Of a stretch of DNA of 11,984 nt, positions 1 through 7,237 are shown piece by piece. The notes under the pieces were generated by a model that saw only the letters and a list, made by a program, of their open reading frames with translations, was not told the DNA's origin and did no database searches. This DNA is from JACQBY01 sp041486115. Its GTDB lineage: Bacteria; Nitrospirota; Nitrospiria; JACQBW01. Where the stretch lies: NCBI GenBank assembly GCA_041486115.1, contig JBGPKT010000070.1, positions 1-11,984 of the forward strand. Reading direction: 5' to 3'. The stretch's first letter is position 1. Each line of letters opens with the position of its first letter. The position numbers were made by a program, and so were the translations under genes.

Positions 1-710
1 AGGGGCCCCGAAATAGTGACAACCGGAGAAATCGCGTTTCGCAGAACATGCTTGAGGATAACGCTCCTTTCGAAAAGCCCTTTTGCCCTGGCCGTTCTCA
101 CAAAATCCTGCGACGAGACATCAAGAATGCTCGACCGGACAAGCCGGGCGATATAGGCAGAAGCCCCGATGCCTAAAGTCATCGCTGGCAATACTCTGTA
201 ATTCCATCCTTCCCAGAGAGCAGGAGGAAACCAGCGGAAGTAAACGGAAAAAATAAAGATCAAAAAAGCCCCCAGGACAAAAGCAGGAAGGGATAACCCG
301 ATCGAGGCAATTAACATCCCCATCCGATCGATCCAGGAGTTTTTATAGACCGCGGCAAAAATTCCCGATACAAGACCGAGCCCCAGCGCCACCCCGAACG
401 CCAGCAATCCGAGCTCAATTGAAACAGGAAATGTATCGCCGATGATTTCGTTGACGGTTCTCCCCGGATATTTATAGGAAGGCCCGAGGTCGCCCCGCAT
501 CAACCCTTTCAGGTATTCCGCATATTGTTTCATCACCGGCTCATTGAGATGATACTTCGCCTCTATATTCGCCTGAATTTCTGGCGGGAGTTTCTTTTCC
601 TGGTCGAAAGGCCCCCCCGGAACAGCCAGTAAAATAAAAAAAGTGAACGTGGAGATGATCAGGAGAACCGGAATGGAGTAGAGAAGCCGTTTAAGAATAA
701 AGGAGATCAT
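1..710 (-). CDS. Peptide/nickel ABC transporter permease, OppB/DppB type (C-terminus cut by window edge)
   Basis: This is an inner-membrane subunit of an oligopeptide/dipeptide-type ABC importer; it forms half of the channel with an OppC-type partner. I read 236 codons from ATG at 710, starting MISFILKRLLYSIPVLLIIS, a typical first membrane segment. The rest follows the family: the extracytoplasmic stretch around LNEPVMKQYAEYLKGLMRGD (residues 55-74), several hydrophobic segments from residue 95 on, and the cytoplasmic EAA loop at about 202-229, with DFVRTARAKGL followed by HVLRNAISPVV, which docks on the ATPase. Family members are about 300-330 residues, so roughly the last quarter lies beyond base 1. 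The start is four bases after the TAG of the binding-protein gene (717-715), so the two are probably translationally coupled in one operon. The permease family is clear; the substrate (peptides, nickel or another solute) cannot be told. Confidence 0.93.
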   Translation of the reverse strand, partial: MISFILKRLLYSIPVLLIISTFTFFILLAVPGGPFDQEKKLPPEIQANIEAKYHLNEPVMKQYAEYLKGLMRGDLGPSYKYPGRTVNEIIGDTFPVSIELGLLAFGVALGLGLVSGIFAAVYKNSWIDRMGMLIASIGLSLPAFVLGAFLIFIFSVYFRWFPPALWEGWNYRVLPAMTLGIGASAYIARLVRSSILDVSSQDFVRTARAKGLFERSVILKHVLRNAISPVVTISGP

Positions 711-714
711 TCCG

Positions 715-2289
715 CTAATCGCCTACCTTTATTTTTTTTAAAAAGAGAAGTTCCATCGGGTTGGTTTCCATTCCCTGAACATACGGTTTTACCAAAAAAT
801 TCTGCGCGCTGATAAACAGAGGAATGATGGGAAATTCTTCTTCGGTGAGGATTTTTTGCGCTTCATGATACATGAAAAGCCTCTGTTTGACATCCCCTTC
901 GGAAGAGGCGTTTTGAATCAACCGGTCAAAACGGGGACTCCCCCAGTGCGTATGGTTATTCCCCCCGCCCGTTATAAATAAGTTCATGAAGTTGTCGGGG
1001 TCGGGATAATCGGCTCCCCATGCCAGCCTGAACATTTGAGGGGTATCGACCTGAAGCCGTTTCAGATAGACCTTCCACTCCTGATTGTCGAGCGAAATTT
1101 GAATATCCAGGTTTCTTTTTAATTGCGCCTGGATATTTTCCGCGATCAGGCTGTTGACCATATCGGTATTAAAGGCAAGGGTCACTTTCGGAAAATGGCT
1201 CCCGCCAGGGTAGCCTCCCTCCGCAAGGAGCCTGGCGGCCTCTTTCGGATTAAACCGGAGACCGGATGCTTCATCGTAGCCAAACATTCCGGGAGGGATC
1301 CAGGAATAGGCCGGAGACTCTCCCCCCTTCAATATCCGGGGGAGTTCTTCTCGATCAATCGCCAGGGCAAATGCTTTTCTGATGCGGGAATCATTAAAAG
1401 GAGGCCGTAAGATATTGAACCCGTAATAATTCCCCCTGAGAAGGGGCTGGTTGATATATTCAGCGCTGTTCTTGTAATAGTCAATCGCCTCGGGAGGCAA
1501 AGAGACCATATCCAGTCCGCCCGTTTCGTATAAGGTCAGCGCCGTGGTCCTCTCGTTGATCACAAACAGTTCAATTCTCCCGCAGAACGGCTTTACGCCG
1601 TAATATAAAGAGTTCGTTTCCAGAACGAGTTTATATTCATGCCGCCACTCTTTTAATTGATAGGGCCCATTGACGACGATCCGCCCGGGGTCGGTCCAAT
1701 GATTTCCATATTTTTCGATCAGATCCTTGCGGAGCGGGAAAGTTCCGGGAAAAGTGGTAATCCCGGTAAAAAAAACAACCGGCTTTTTGAGGCGGACCTC
1801 CAGAATATCGGATCCAAGAGCATGGACCCCGACCTCTCCCGGATCTTTTAATTTCCCCTGATTGTATGCTTCGGCATTTTCGACATCATAGAGAAAATAG
1901 GCATACTCCGAGGCCGTGGCCGGATTTAATAACCGCCTCCAGGAATACTCAAAATCATAAGCGGTCAACGGTTTCCCATCCGACCAGAAGACGTTTTTTC
2001 TTAAATAAAAAAGGTAACGCTTTCCATCGGGCGAAACCTCCCAACGGGCGGCAATGGCCGGTTCCGCGATGAGGGCTTTATTAAACTGGGTCAACCCTTC
2101 CATGAGATTTTCGATGATGAATATGGAAGTGCCATCGGTCGCCAGGGACGGGTCGAGGGTGGGGGGCTCCGTGCCAATGCTGAATCTGAATAAGCCAGAT
2201 TTTCCCTCAGCGGCCAGAGGAAAGAAAATAAGATAAAAAAAAATTAAAAAACCGGGAAAAAGGCGCAAAATAAAAGAAACGGATCTCAT
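715..2289 (-). CDS. Peptide ABC transporter substrate-binding protein, OppA/DppA family (SBP_bac_5)
   Basis: This periplasmic receptor delivers peptides (or, in some relatives, nickel) to the OppB-type permease encoded just downstream. An upstream ATG at 2310 would give 531 residues. I prefer ATG 2289 (524 residues) because a TTGATT-N16-TATAAT promoter overlaps 2323-2296 and places the transcript start at or next to 2289. Counting from the 2310 start, residues 8-34 form a signal peptide (MRSVSF, then a long Leu/Phe/Ile core, ending PLAAEG) with no lipobox cysteine, so the protein should be soluble in the periplasm. The mature start, FRFSIGTEPPTLDPSLATDG, is the classic opening of this family, and IRKAFALAIDREELPRIL and LAWGADYPDPDNFMNLF are further family hallmarks. 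The length is normal. The only cysteine I see is in KPFCGR. Family assignment is firm; the substrate is unknown. Confidence 0.93.
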   Translation of the reverse strand: MRSVSFILRLFPGFLIFFYLIFFPLAAEGKSGLFRFSIGTEPPTLDPSLATDGTSIFIIENLMEGLTQFNKALIAEPAIAARWEVSPDGKRYLFYLRKNVFWSDGKPLTAYDFEYSWRRLLNPATASEYAYFLYDVENAEAYNQGKLKDPGEVGVHALGSDILEVRLKKPVVFFTGITTFPGTFPLRKDLIEKYGNHWTDPGRIVVNGPYQLKEWRHEYKLVLETNSLYYGVKPFCGRIELFVINERTTALTLYETGGLDMVSLPPEAIDYYKNSAEYINQPLLRGNYYGFNILRPPFNDSRIRKAFALAIDREELPRILKGGESPAYSWIPPGMFGYDEASGLRFNPKEAARLLAEGGYPGGSHFPKVTLAFNTDMVNSLIAENIQAQLKRNLDIQISLDNQEWKVYLKRLQVDTPQMFRLAWGADYPDPDNFMNLFITGGGNNHTHWGSPRFDRLIQNASSEGDVKQRLFMYHEAQKILTEEEFPIIPLFISAQNFLVKPYVQGMETNPMELLFLKKIKVGD

Positions 2290-2323
2290 GGGCCAATTAT
2301 AGGCAAGCATGGAATAAAATCAA
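2290..2323 (-). promoter_or_regulatory. Sigma-70-like promoter for the substrate-binding protein gene
   Basis: Read on the minus strand, TTGATT (2323-2318), a 16-base spacer and a perfect TATAAT (2301-2296) lie directly before ATG 2289, with six bases between the -10 box and the ATG. A transcript from here would start at or next to that ATG, giving a leaderless or nearly leaderless mRNA. This agrees with the absence of a Shine-Dalgarno sequence before either possible start. It argues that ATG 2310, which lies between the two boxes, is not the start. Confidence 0.6.
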
Positions 2324-2339
2324 TGTTTTCTTATTCCAT
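2309..2339. promoter_or_regulatory. 9-bp inverted repeat, candidate shared operator
   Basis: ATGGAATAA (2309-2317) and TTATTCCAT (2331-2339) form a perfect 9-bp inverted repeat around a 13-base spacer. It covers the -35 region of the minus-strand promoter and the place where a -35 for the plus-strand gene would lie. A regulator binding here could control both divergent genes. That function is inferred from position and symmetry only. Confidence 0.4.
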
Positions 2340-2355
2340 ATTTTAAAATTTCGGA

Positions 2356-2361
2356 TATACT
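2356..2361 (+). promoter_or_regulatory. Possible -10 box for the TIGR04442-like gene
   Basis: TATACT ends seven bases before ATG 2369, so the transcript would start at about the ATG. No convincing -35 is visible 16-18 bases upstream (TTCCAT at 2334-2339 is poor). There is no good ribosome binding site before the ATG, which fits leaderless translation. The call is weak on its own. Confidence 0.35.
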
Positions 2362-2368
2362 TAAACAT

Positions 2369-4213
2369 ATGATTCATGATATTCGGCTCCACGGACAGGT
2401 TGAGAACAACATCGAGTATTACGCCACGGTTGCGGGAAAAGAAATCAAGAATCTCTTTTTCTTTGAAAAACAACTGCATGAGGCCATCGCCTCTCTTCGT
2501 TTATTTTCGCCCTCCAATGAGATTATGATCAATGAACAGCGTTTGAACTACAAAGGGAACGGAGGAAGCTTCTGCGAATATATGTTCGGGGTGAACCTTC
2601 CGTTAAAAGATATGATCCGCAAGGAGGTTGTGAACCGCCTGGTTCTCAACGGAACCCATTATCAAAAAGCGACCGAATCTCTCGTCTTTACCGATAATAC
2701 CCAGGGGAGCGAACGATGGGTCGACATGTTCCGAAACGGGAATGCCATCTGCAATTATTACTTTTTTGTTCAGTTGAATAATCCCCGGACGCCCAAAGAA
2801 CAGCAGGAATATATTCTGAAGACCCTCGGAAAGATGATTAAACGGACCACCCATGTCATCGATCAAAATGATCTGGCGCTAATCAATGAATTTTTCTCTT
2901 TTTTAAATAATCCCGATGCCACGATATACCTGATCAAGTTCGTTCACCGTAAAAACCAGGAATATTATCAGTTATTCAAGGAATACTACCTGGAAAAAAA
3001 ATTAATTACCGGGGAGGAACAGGCGACGCTCGATGAATTGGCAAAATTAAACCGGATAGACAAATATCAGCAGGAGCGGACAAAGATCGACGTGATCTAT
3101 AAACATCCGGACAATAAAAGGCTTATTGATGAGTACAAAGACATTCTGGTCGATATCTCCACCGCCCCCGAAATGTCCCAGAGCAAACTGGCCAAATTGA
3201 ACCGGCTTAGAACATTGAGCGTCCGGAATAATATTCCGCTGGAGCTCTTTATCGCTCTGGATGAGCTGTTCCTCAAGGGAAAAGCCATTGTCACGACCGA
3301 AGAGCCGTCGTATTTAGCCACCACCCGTGAAATTCTGGAAGGATTGTTCCTTAAAGGCCAGAATGTGAGCACGCTCATTTCAAATGAAGACCTGGTTCTG
3401 CTCATCAAAGCCAAACAGCTCTCTCTTGAAAAGAGGGATTATAGCTTTGACGGCCTCCTTCTCGATATGGGCAGGCTTTGCGACGAACATGCCCGGCAGA
3501 ATAACAATCTCGATATCATGGAGAGGTTCGGGTATATCGTCACTTATTTTGACCGGTATGACTCCACCTATAATTTTTTAAATCAACTGGTTTTCATGGA
3601 AGGGATCTCCGTCACAGAAAAAATGCTTCGGACGATCTACGGAAATAAAAAGGTCTTCGACACCCTCGACCTCAAAATTTTCAAAGATATTTTCATTGAA
3701 ACGATCTTAAAAGACAAATATCTCACCAGTTACGGAAAAAGAAAAATTTATCTGGTTTTCAATGGAATCAAAGAAGTGGAAAATGGAAGCCTGGGCCTGA
3801 ATGACATTGTTAAACAGATCGATGAGGTGAACCTCGATGCCCTTTTATACAGAACGGCGCATTTCCATCTGAAAAAGATGATGAAATCCTTTTATATTGA
3901 AATTAAATCTGAAAACGAACTGGAAAATATCCGGGTCGACCTCTCAAAAGAGTTATTGGGTAAAAACCTGATTCAAACCGAAATCCCTCCTCCCCTCTTT
4001 GAAAGAATTATCGTCGATATCCGGAAAGAAGCCACCTATATTTTTGAAATTCTTCCCCTCATTTTATCCACAAAAGAGGGAAACGCCCGGGAAAAGTTTT
4101 TAAAGGACAGCGGCCTGGATCGGTATTATATCGAAGAACTGGAAAGAGAGTATTTTGAGAGTAAAGGTCTCGATTTGATGCTGCTTGAAAAGGTTCAAAA
4201 AACCACTGAATAA
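2369..4213 (+). CDS. Uncharacterised TIGR04442-like protein, 614 residues
   Basis: This is a large soluble protein with no signal peptide and no membrane segment. The opening MIHDIRLHGQVENNIEYYAT and the overall length resemble the uncharacterised family TIGR04442, which I recall from Nitrospirota and Geobacter-like bacteria; I could not run the profile. The sequence is mostly charged and probably helical. Segments about 190-240 (RKNQEYYQLFKEYYLEKKL, then LAKLNRIDKYQQERTKID) and 270-310 are rich in Lys, Glu and Leu and could be coiled or TPR-like. I see no catalytic motif or Cys/His metal cluster. The start is the first ATG after a likely -10 box. The gene diverges from the peptide transporter and converges on the metal permease gene, whose stop is 10 bases away. 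It stands alone on its strand, so context gives no function. Confidence 0.85.
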   Translation: MIHDIRLHGQVENNIEYYATVAGKEIKNLFFFEKQLHEAIASLRLFSPSNEIMINEQRLNYKGNGGSFCEYMFGVNLPLKDMIRKEVVNRLVLNGTHYQKATESLVFTDNTQGSERWVDMFRNGNAICNYYFFVQLNNPRTPKEQQEYILKTLGKMIKRTTHVIDQNDLALINEFFSFLNNPDATIYLIKFVHRKNQEYYQLFKEYYLEKKLITGEEQATLDELAKLNRIDKYQQERTKIDVIYKHPDNKRLIDEYKDILVDISTAPEMSQSKLAKLNRLRTLSVRNNIPLELFIALDELFLKGKAIVTTEEPSYLATTREILEGLFLKGQNVSTLISNEDLVLLIKAKQLSLEKRDYSFDGLLLDMGRLCDEHARQNNNLDIMERFGYIVTYFDRYDSTYNFLNQLVFMEGISVTEKMLRTIYGNKKVFDTLDLKIFKDIFIETILKDKYLTSYGKRKIYLVFNGIKEVENGSLGLNDIVKQIDEVNLDALLYRTAHFHLKKMMKSFYIEIKSENELENIRVDLSKELLGKNLIQTEIPPPLFERIIVDIRKEATYIFEILPLILSTKEGNAREKFLKDSGLDRYYIEELEREYFESKGLDLMLLEKVQKTTE

Positions 4214-4223
4214 CCTGCCCCCT

Positions 4224-5282
4224 TCATTTATGATCCTGATGGGGATGCCCGTGATCATGCTGATGTTTCTCTTTCCCATGGGTGTGGGGATGAGGATGGA
4301 GATGCGCTTCCCCTTTTTCATCGCCATGTTCCGCCTGATGGTGGTCGTGCGATCTGTCTTCGATGTCCTGATGCGGATGCAGATGCAGGAGTCCTTCATG
4401 CCGGTGGGGATGCTCATGCGGAATCTCCTCGGAACCCCCCTCAAGGCCCAGTTCTTGAGTCCCCGTTTTCGGCCTTTTAAATCTTTTGAGGATTAAGACT
4501 GCGGTAAAGGTGGCGGCGGCAAAAAGAACGATCGAGGCGCCCGACGCAATGTCAAAATAAAAACTGCAATACATCCCCAGGATGGAAGTCAGCGCCCCGA
4601 TGATCACTGAATAAAAGAGCATTTTATTAAAGCTGTCCGTCAATTGGCGCGCTGTGATCGCGGGAATCACGATTGCCGCCGCGATGAGCGTCACCCCCAA
4701 TATCTGCATGGAAGCAATAATCGAAGCGGCCAATATCAGAGAAAAAATGGTATCGATCCACGCCGTAGAAACGCCATAAACGCGGGCGGTTTCTTCATCA
4801 AACGTGGTAAAGAGAAGCCGTTTATAGAGAATGAAGATAACCCCGGAAGTGACCAGAAAAACGGCGACGACAATCCAGACATCATTCGGGGTGACTCCCA
4901 GAATATTTCCAAAAAGGGCCGCCTCGAAGTTTTTGGTAAAATGCCGTACCCGGCTGATTAAAGCCACCCCGATGGCAAAACTGGCCGTGGTAATGACTCC
5001 GATCGCGGCATCCGCGCCGATTTTGTTTTTCCGGACCACCTGATTGATCAGGATCGCGGCCAAAAACCCCCATATCCCCGCTCCCACATAGAAATTGAGA
5101 TTCAAAACATAACCGATGACGGCCCCGCCAAAAGCGGCGTGGGAAAGACCATGGCCTATATAACTCATCCCTCTCAGCACAATATAAACGCCGAGCAATC
5201 CGCAGAGGGCGCCGACCAGAGGGGCGGCGATGAGGCCGGTTCTGAAAAATTCATATTGTAAAGGGGAAAAAATGATATCCAT
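4224..5282 (-). CDS. Metal-ion (Zn/Mn-type) ABC transporter permease with a histidine-rich C-terminal tail
   Basis: This is the membrane channel subunit of a zinc/manganese/iron importer of the ZnuB/TroC/MntB family. The membrane core spans residues about 10-266. It includes the conserved RGMSYIGHGLSHAAFGGAVI (37-56) and the segment IVIPAITARQLT (204-215), which corresponds to the cytoplasmic coupling region. The usual family length is about 260-290 residues. Here residues 285-352 form an added tail with 22 histidines in 68 residues, full of HPH, HQH and HDH patterns with acidic residues between them, as in metal-storage or metal-sensing loops. The ATG overlaps the TGA of the ATPase gene by one base (5282), so translation is coupled. 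The topology suggests a cytoplasmic tail, where it could buffer metal or gate transport; that is inference. Zinc, nickel, manganese and cobalt all remain possible. Confidence 0.92.
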   Translation of the reverse strand: MDIIFSPLQYEFFRTGLIAAPLVGALCGLLGVYIVLRGMSYIGHGLSHAAFGGAVIGYVLNLNFYVGAGIWGFLAAILINQVVRKNKIGADAAIGVITTASFAIGVALISRVRHFTKNFEAALFGNILGVTPNDVWIVVAVFLVTSGVIFILYKRLLFTTFDEETARVYGVSTAWIDTIFSLILAASIIASMQILGVTLIAAAIVIPAITARQLTDSFNKMLFYSVIIGALTSILGMYCSFYFDIASGASIVLFAAATFTAVLILKRFKRPKTGTQELGLEGGSEEIPHEHPHRHEGLLHLHPHQDIEDRSHDHHQAEHGDEKGEAHLHPHPHTHGKEKHQHDHGHPHQDHK

Positions 5283-6079
5283 CAGGGCTGTTTCCGATTT
5301 TTTTTGAAAGATAAAGGAGTGCTATGCGCCATCATGACGAAATCCCCATGGCGTATGACGTTCATATCCGCCTCATAGGTTTTCTTTAACACCGCCGGCG
5401 TGAAGATATTCTCGGGATCTCCCTGGGCGATAATCCCTTTATTAAAACAGATCACCCAGGGCAAATGAGCGGCCACGGCATTGAGATCGTGGGTGGTGAG
5501 CAAAATCGTCATCCCCTCTTTGTTTAATTCGCCCAGAAGATGAAGGACGTTATGCTGCGTTTTAATATCCACGCCTGCCGTGGGTTCATCCAGAATCAGC
5601 AATGCCGGATTGCTGATCAGCGCGCGCGCCAGAAAAACCCTCTGCTGCTGTCCTCCCGAAAGGGCCCGGATATGCCGTTTCGCCAGCTCCCCAAGACCCA
5701 GGCGTTCCAGGAGATTTTTCGCGTCCTGGTGGTCTTTTTTGCTGTTCCACGGCAAAAACGCTTTTTCTTTGCATCTTCCCATCAAGACGACTTCTTCAAC
5801 CGTCACGGGAAAATCCCAATCGACGGTTTCAACCTGCGGAACATACCCTACGGGAATCTTTTTGTTCCCATAAACAGAGATGCCTGAAACCTTGACTTCT
5901 CCCGAAAGGGGGGGTATAAGGCCAAGAATGATCTTTAAAAAAGTCGTCTTCCCCGATCCGGTCGGGCCGACGATCCCCGCAAACTCCCCTTTGGGAATCT
6001 CGATACTCACAGGCCGGAAGACGGGCGTCCGGTCATAACCGCCGACCGCGTTTTTGAGTTCTATAAAAGGAACCGCCAT
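5282..6079 (-). CDS. Metal-ion (Zn/Mn-type) ABC transporter ATP-binding protein
   Basis: This cytoplasmic ATPase, 265 residues and normal length, powers the metal permease that follows. Visible motifs: Walker A GPTGSGKT (38-45), Q-loop VPQ (Q82), signature LSGGQQQR (140-147), Walker B ALLILDEP (159-166) and H-loop histidine 197 in TTHD. The stretch PQVETVDWDFPVTVEEVVLMGR (81-102) is typical of the TroB/MntB/SitB branch of metal-chelate ATPases, so manganese or iron is possible as well as zinc. A ribosome binding site (AAGGAAG on the minus strand) lies a few bases before the ATG at 6079. The stop overlaps the permease start by one base. The next gene upstream on the strand is cooT-like, 175 bases away across a strong palindrome, so expression may be partly separate. 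No metal-binding lipoprotein gene accompanies the pair within the window. Confidence 0.94.
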   Translation of the reverse strand: MAVPFIELKNAVGGYDRTPVFRPVSIEIPKGEFAGIVGPTGSGKTTFLKIILGLIPPLSGEVKVSGISVYGNKKIPVGYVPQVETVDWDFPVTVEEVVLMGRCKEKAFLPWNSKKDHQDAKNLLERLGLGELAKRHIRALSGGQQQRVFLARALISNPALLILDEPTAGVDIKTQHNVLHLLGELNKEGMTILLTTHDLNAVAAHLPWVICFNKGIIAQGDPENIFTPAVLKKTYEADMNVIRHGDFVMMAHSTPLSFKKNRKQP

Positions 6080-6128
6080 TCATCTTCCTTTTTACAATAG
6101 AGCGAGACGCTTGAAAAAGCCTCTGCTT

Positions 6129-6203
6129 AAAAAAAAACCATGAAGGAACTCTGTATAATACGCGCTTGAATCACTATTATACAAAATCTTTTGACCTTCA
6201 TGG
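6129..6203 (-). promoter_or_regulatory. 66-bp imperfect palindrome followed by nine T (terminator, attenuator or palindromic repeat)
   Basis: CCATGAAGG (6138-6146) pairs with CCTTCATGG (6195-6203), and inside it TGTATAATA (6152-6160) pairs with TATTATACA (6175-6183). The inner arms are offset by three bases, so the hairpin has unequal internal loops. On the minus strand the structure is followed immediately by nine T (6137-6129), as at an intrinsic terminator, placed between cooT and the transporter genes. The inner arms also contain TATAAT on both strands. It could be cooT's terminator, a metal-responsive control site for the transporter, or a miniature palindromic element. Confidence 0.5.
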
Positions 6204-6221
6204 CCAATTTAAGATTTTTAT

Positions 6222-6256
6222 TTAAACGGTACGGTTTAACCGATTTTTAACCGATT
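6222..6256. repeat. Short inverted repeat and tandem 11-bp repeat at the end of the cooT-like gene
   Basis: TTTAACCGATT occurs twice in direct tandem (6235-6245 and 6246-6256); the second copy runs into the cooT stop codon (6257-6255). Just before, TTAAAC (6222-6227) and GTTTAA (6234-6239) are inverted around GGTACG. Function is unknown; this may be replication slippage or a protein-binding site. Confidence 0.45.
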
Positions 6257-6449
6257 AATTTGATTTCTCAAGAATTATCTTGTGTTCTACCAACCGGATT
6301 TCTTTGATCCGTCCTGATATTAACTTTTGTTCCCCGAGAACGTTTTCGAGATATATTTTTCCGCCGTCCTTCGGCTCAAGAACATTGACGCTTTCAAGAA
6401 AAAGCTCTTCGATTCCTTCTTTCACCATATACGCATTTGCTTCACACAT
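6255..6449 (-). CDS. CooT-like small nickel-binding protein
   Basis: The 64-residue product starts MCEANAYMVKEGIEELFLES, continues VLEPKDGGKIYLENVLGEQK and ends near IKEIRLVEHKIILEKSN. This is the pattern of the CooT family: a short all-beta protein with Cys at position 2. In Rhodospirillum rubrum, CooT is a dimer that binds nickel through Cys2 and helps mature carbon monoxide dehydrogenase. A longer open frame starts at 6509, but its extra 20 residues (lysine- and arginine-rich) are not part of the family. ATG 6449 has GAGG seven bases upstream and restores Cys2, so I chose it. No CO dehydrogenase gene is in the window; many genomes carry stand-alone CooT-like proteins of unknown role. Its position just before a metal transporter with a histidine-rich tail fits metal handling. 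Family fairly sure, exact role not. Confidence 0.82.
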   Translation of the reverse strand: MCEANAYMVKEGIEELFLESVNVLEPKDGGKIYLENVLGEQKLISGRIKEIRLVEHKIILEKSN

Positions 6450-6530
6450 GAACCGCCTCGATCGTTTTTTAGAATTTCTGTTGGCTCCGGCTAAAAGCTT
6501 CCGTTTCACAATGATGACCGGATTTTTTTA

Positions 6531-6559
6531 ATAGTATCTAAAAGCAAAAATTAAGTCAA
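6531..6559 (-). promoter_or_regulatory. Sigma-70-like promoter for the cooT-like gene
   Basis: On the minus strand TTGACT (6559-6554), a 17-base spacer and TACTAT (6536-6531) form a reasonable promoter. The transcript would start near 6524, about 75 bases before ATG 6449. It points away from the DUF2914 promoter at 6590-6617, so the two genes share a divergent control region. Confidence 0.5.
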
Positions 6560-6589
6560 GGCAAGTCGCAGAAATCGCCCGTTTTACGC

Positions 6590-6617
6590 TTGACAGAATG
6601 AATATTTAGGTTATCCT
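6590..6617 (+). promoter_or_regulatory. Sigma-70-like promoter for the DUF2914 gene
   Basis: A consensus TTGACA (6590-6595), a 16-base spacer and TATCCT (6612-6617) precede the gene. The transcript would start near 6624, leaving a leader of about 30 bases. The leader contains a strong ribosome binding site, AAAGGAG at 6642-6648, seven bases before ATG 6656. Confidence 0.55.
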
Positions 6618-6655
6618 TTATAAAATAATGAATCTCCAGGAAAAGGAGACTGCGC

Positions 6656-7210
6656 ATGTTAACAAAACCTGTTCTTGAATTCAAATATCTTGCCCTGATG
6701 ATGATGACGGCCCTTTTTTTGGCCGGTCTCAACGCAACCGTTTATGGAGAAGATAACCAGCCCCAGGAGATCAAAGTCCTGGAAGGTTTTATGGTCGGCG
6801 ACTCGGGACATCCGGCCTCATTCGATAAAAAACAGGCGATGCCGGTTTTTGAAAACGATATCGGTAGAATTTATGCCGTCACCAAAATCACCAAAATATC
6901 AGAAAATACGTATCTCAAGCATCTCTGGTTCTTAAGAGATAAAATTATGATGGATTCGACATCGCAGGTTAAGGAAAATCAAATGCGGTCCCAGAGCGGT
7001 TTAAACATCAAACCGCAGTGGACTGGAAAATGGAGAGTCGATATCACTTCTGCTGACGGGACTCTTCTCTATACGATTCCATTTATCATCCGTCAAAAAG
7101 CTTCGAGCATTCAGGCCGGAGCTGGCACCGGACCTGAAACCGAAAATAACGTCAACCCTACTCCCGTATTGGCCATTCCTCCGGCTTCAGTGAATCCCCC
7201 TGTGCCGTAA
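6656..7210 (+). CDS. Secreted DUF2914 domain protein
   Basis: The 184-residue protein has an N-terminal hydrophobic signal (residues about 11-28, YLALMMMTALFLAGLNATVY) ending near GED, so it should be exported to the periplasm or stay tethered by an uncleaved anchor. Residues about 65-146 match the DUF2914 pattern: FENDIGRIYAVTKI, then HLWFLRDK, QSGLNIKPQWTGKWRVDIT and DGTLLYTIPF. The aromatic HLWF and the G-x-W-x-V-D core are the recognisable landmarks. The last 25 residues are a proline-rich, probably disordered tail (NPTPVLAIPPASVNPPVP). Its molecular role is not known; DUF2914 proteins are often found in Nitrospirota and deltaproteobacterial genomes. The start is set by the AAAGGAG site seven bases upstream. 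It converges on purT with 27 bases between the genes and no clear terminator. Confidence 0.85.
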   Translation: MLTKPVLEFKYLALMMMTALFLAGLNATVYGEDNQPQEIKVLEGFMVGDSGHPASFDKKQAMPVFENDIGRIYAVTKITKISENTYLKHLWFLRDKIMMDSTSQVKENQMRSQSGLNIKPQWTGKWRVDITSADGTLLYTIPFIIRQKASSIQAGAGTGPETENNVNPTPVLAIPPASVNPPVP

Positions 7211-7237
7211 AAGGGTTCTTTTATGGCCGAAGATTCA

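Noticed and set aside
4185..4496. Open frame on the plus strand (Met- and Phe-rich) opposite the histidine-rich tail
   Set aside because: It is the complement of the repetitive His codons (CAT/CAC gives ATG/GTG); its Met-rich translation is a by-product of that bias.
5540..5887. Overlapping open frames opposite the ATPase gene (also 4644-5043, 1123-2236, 7407-8150)
   Set aside because: All lie in other frames of well-supported genes, lack conserved motifs and have low-complexity or arginine/proline-biased translations typical of shadow frames.
6152..6183. Inner arms of the palindrome as a classical Zur box
   Set aside because: TGTATAATA / TATTATACA have the right AT-rich flavour, but the 14-base spacing is much wider than a Zur or Fur site; not called as such.
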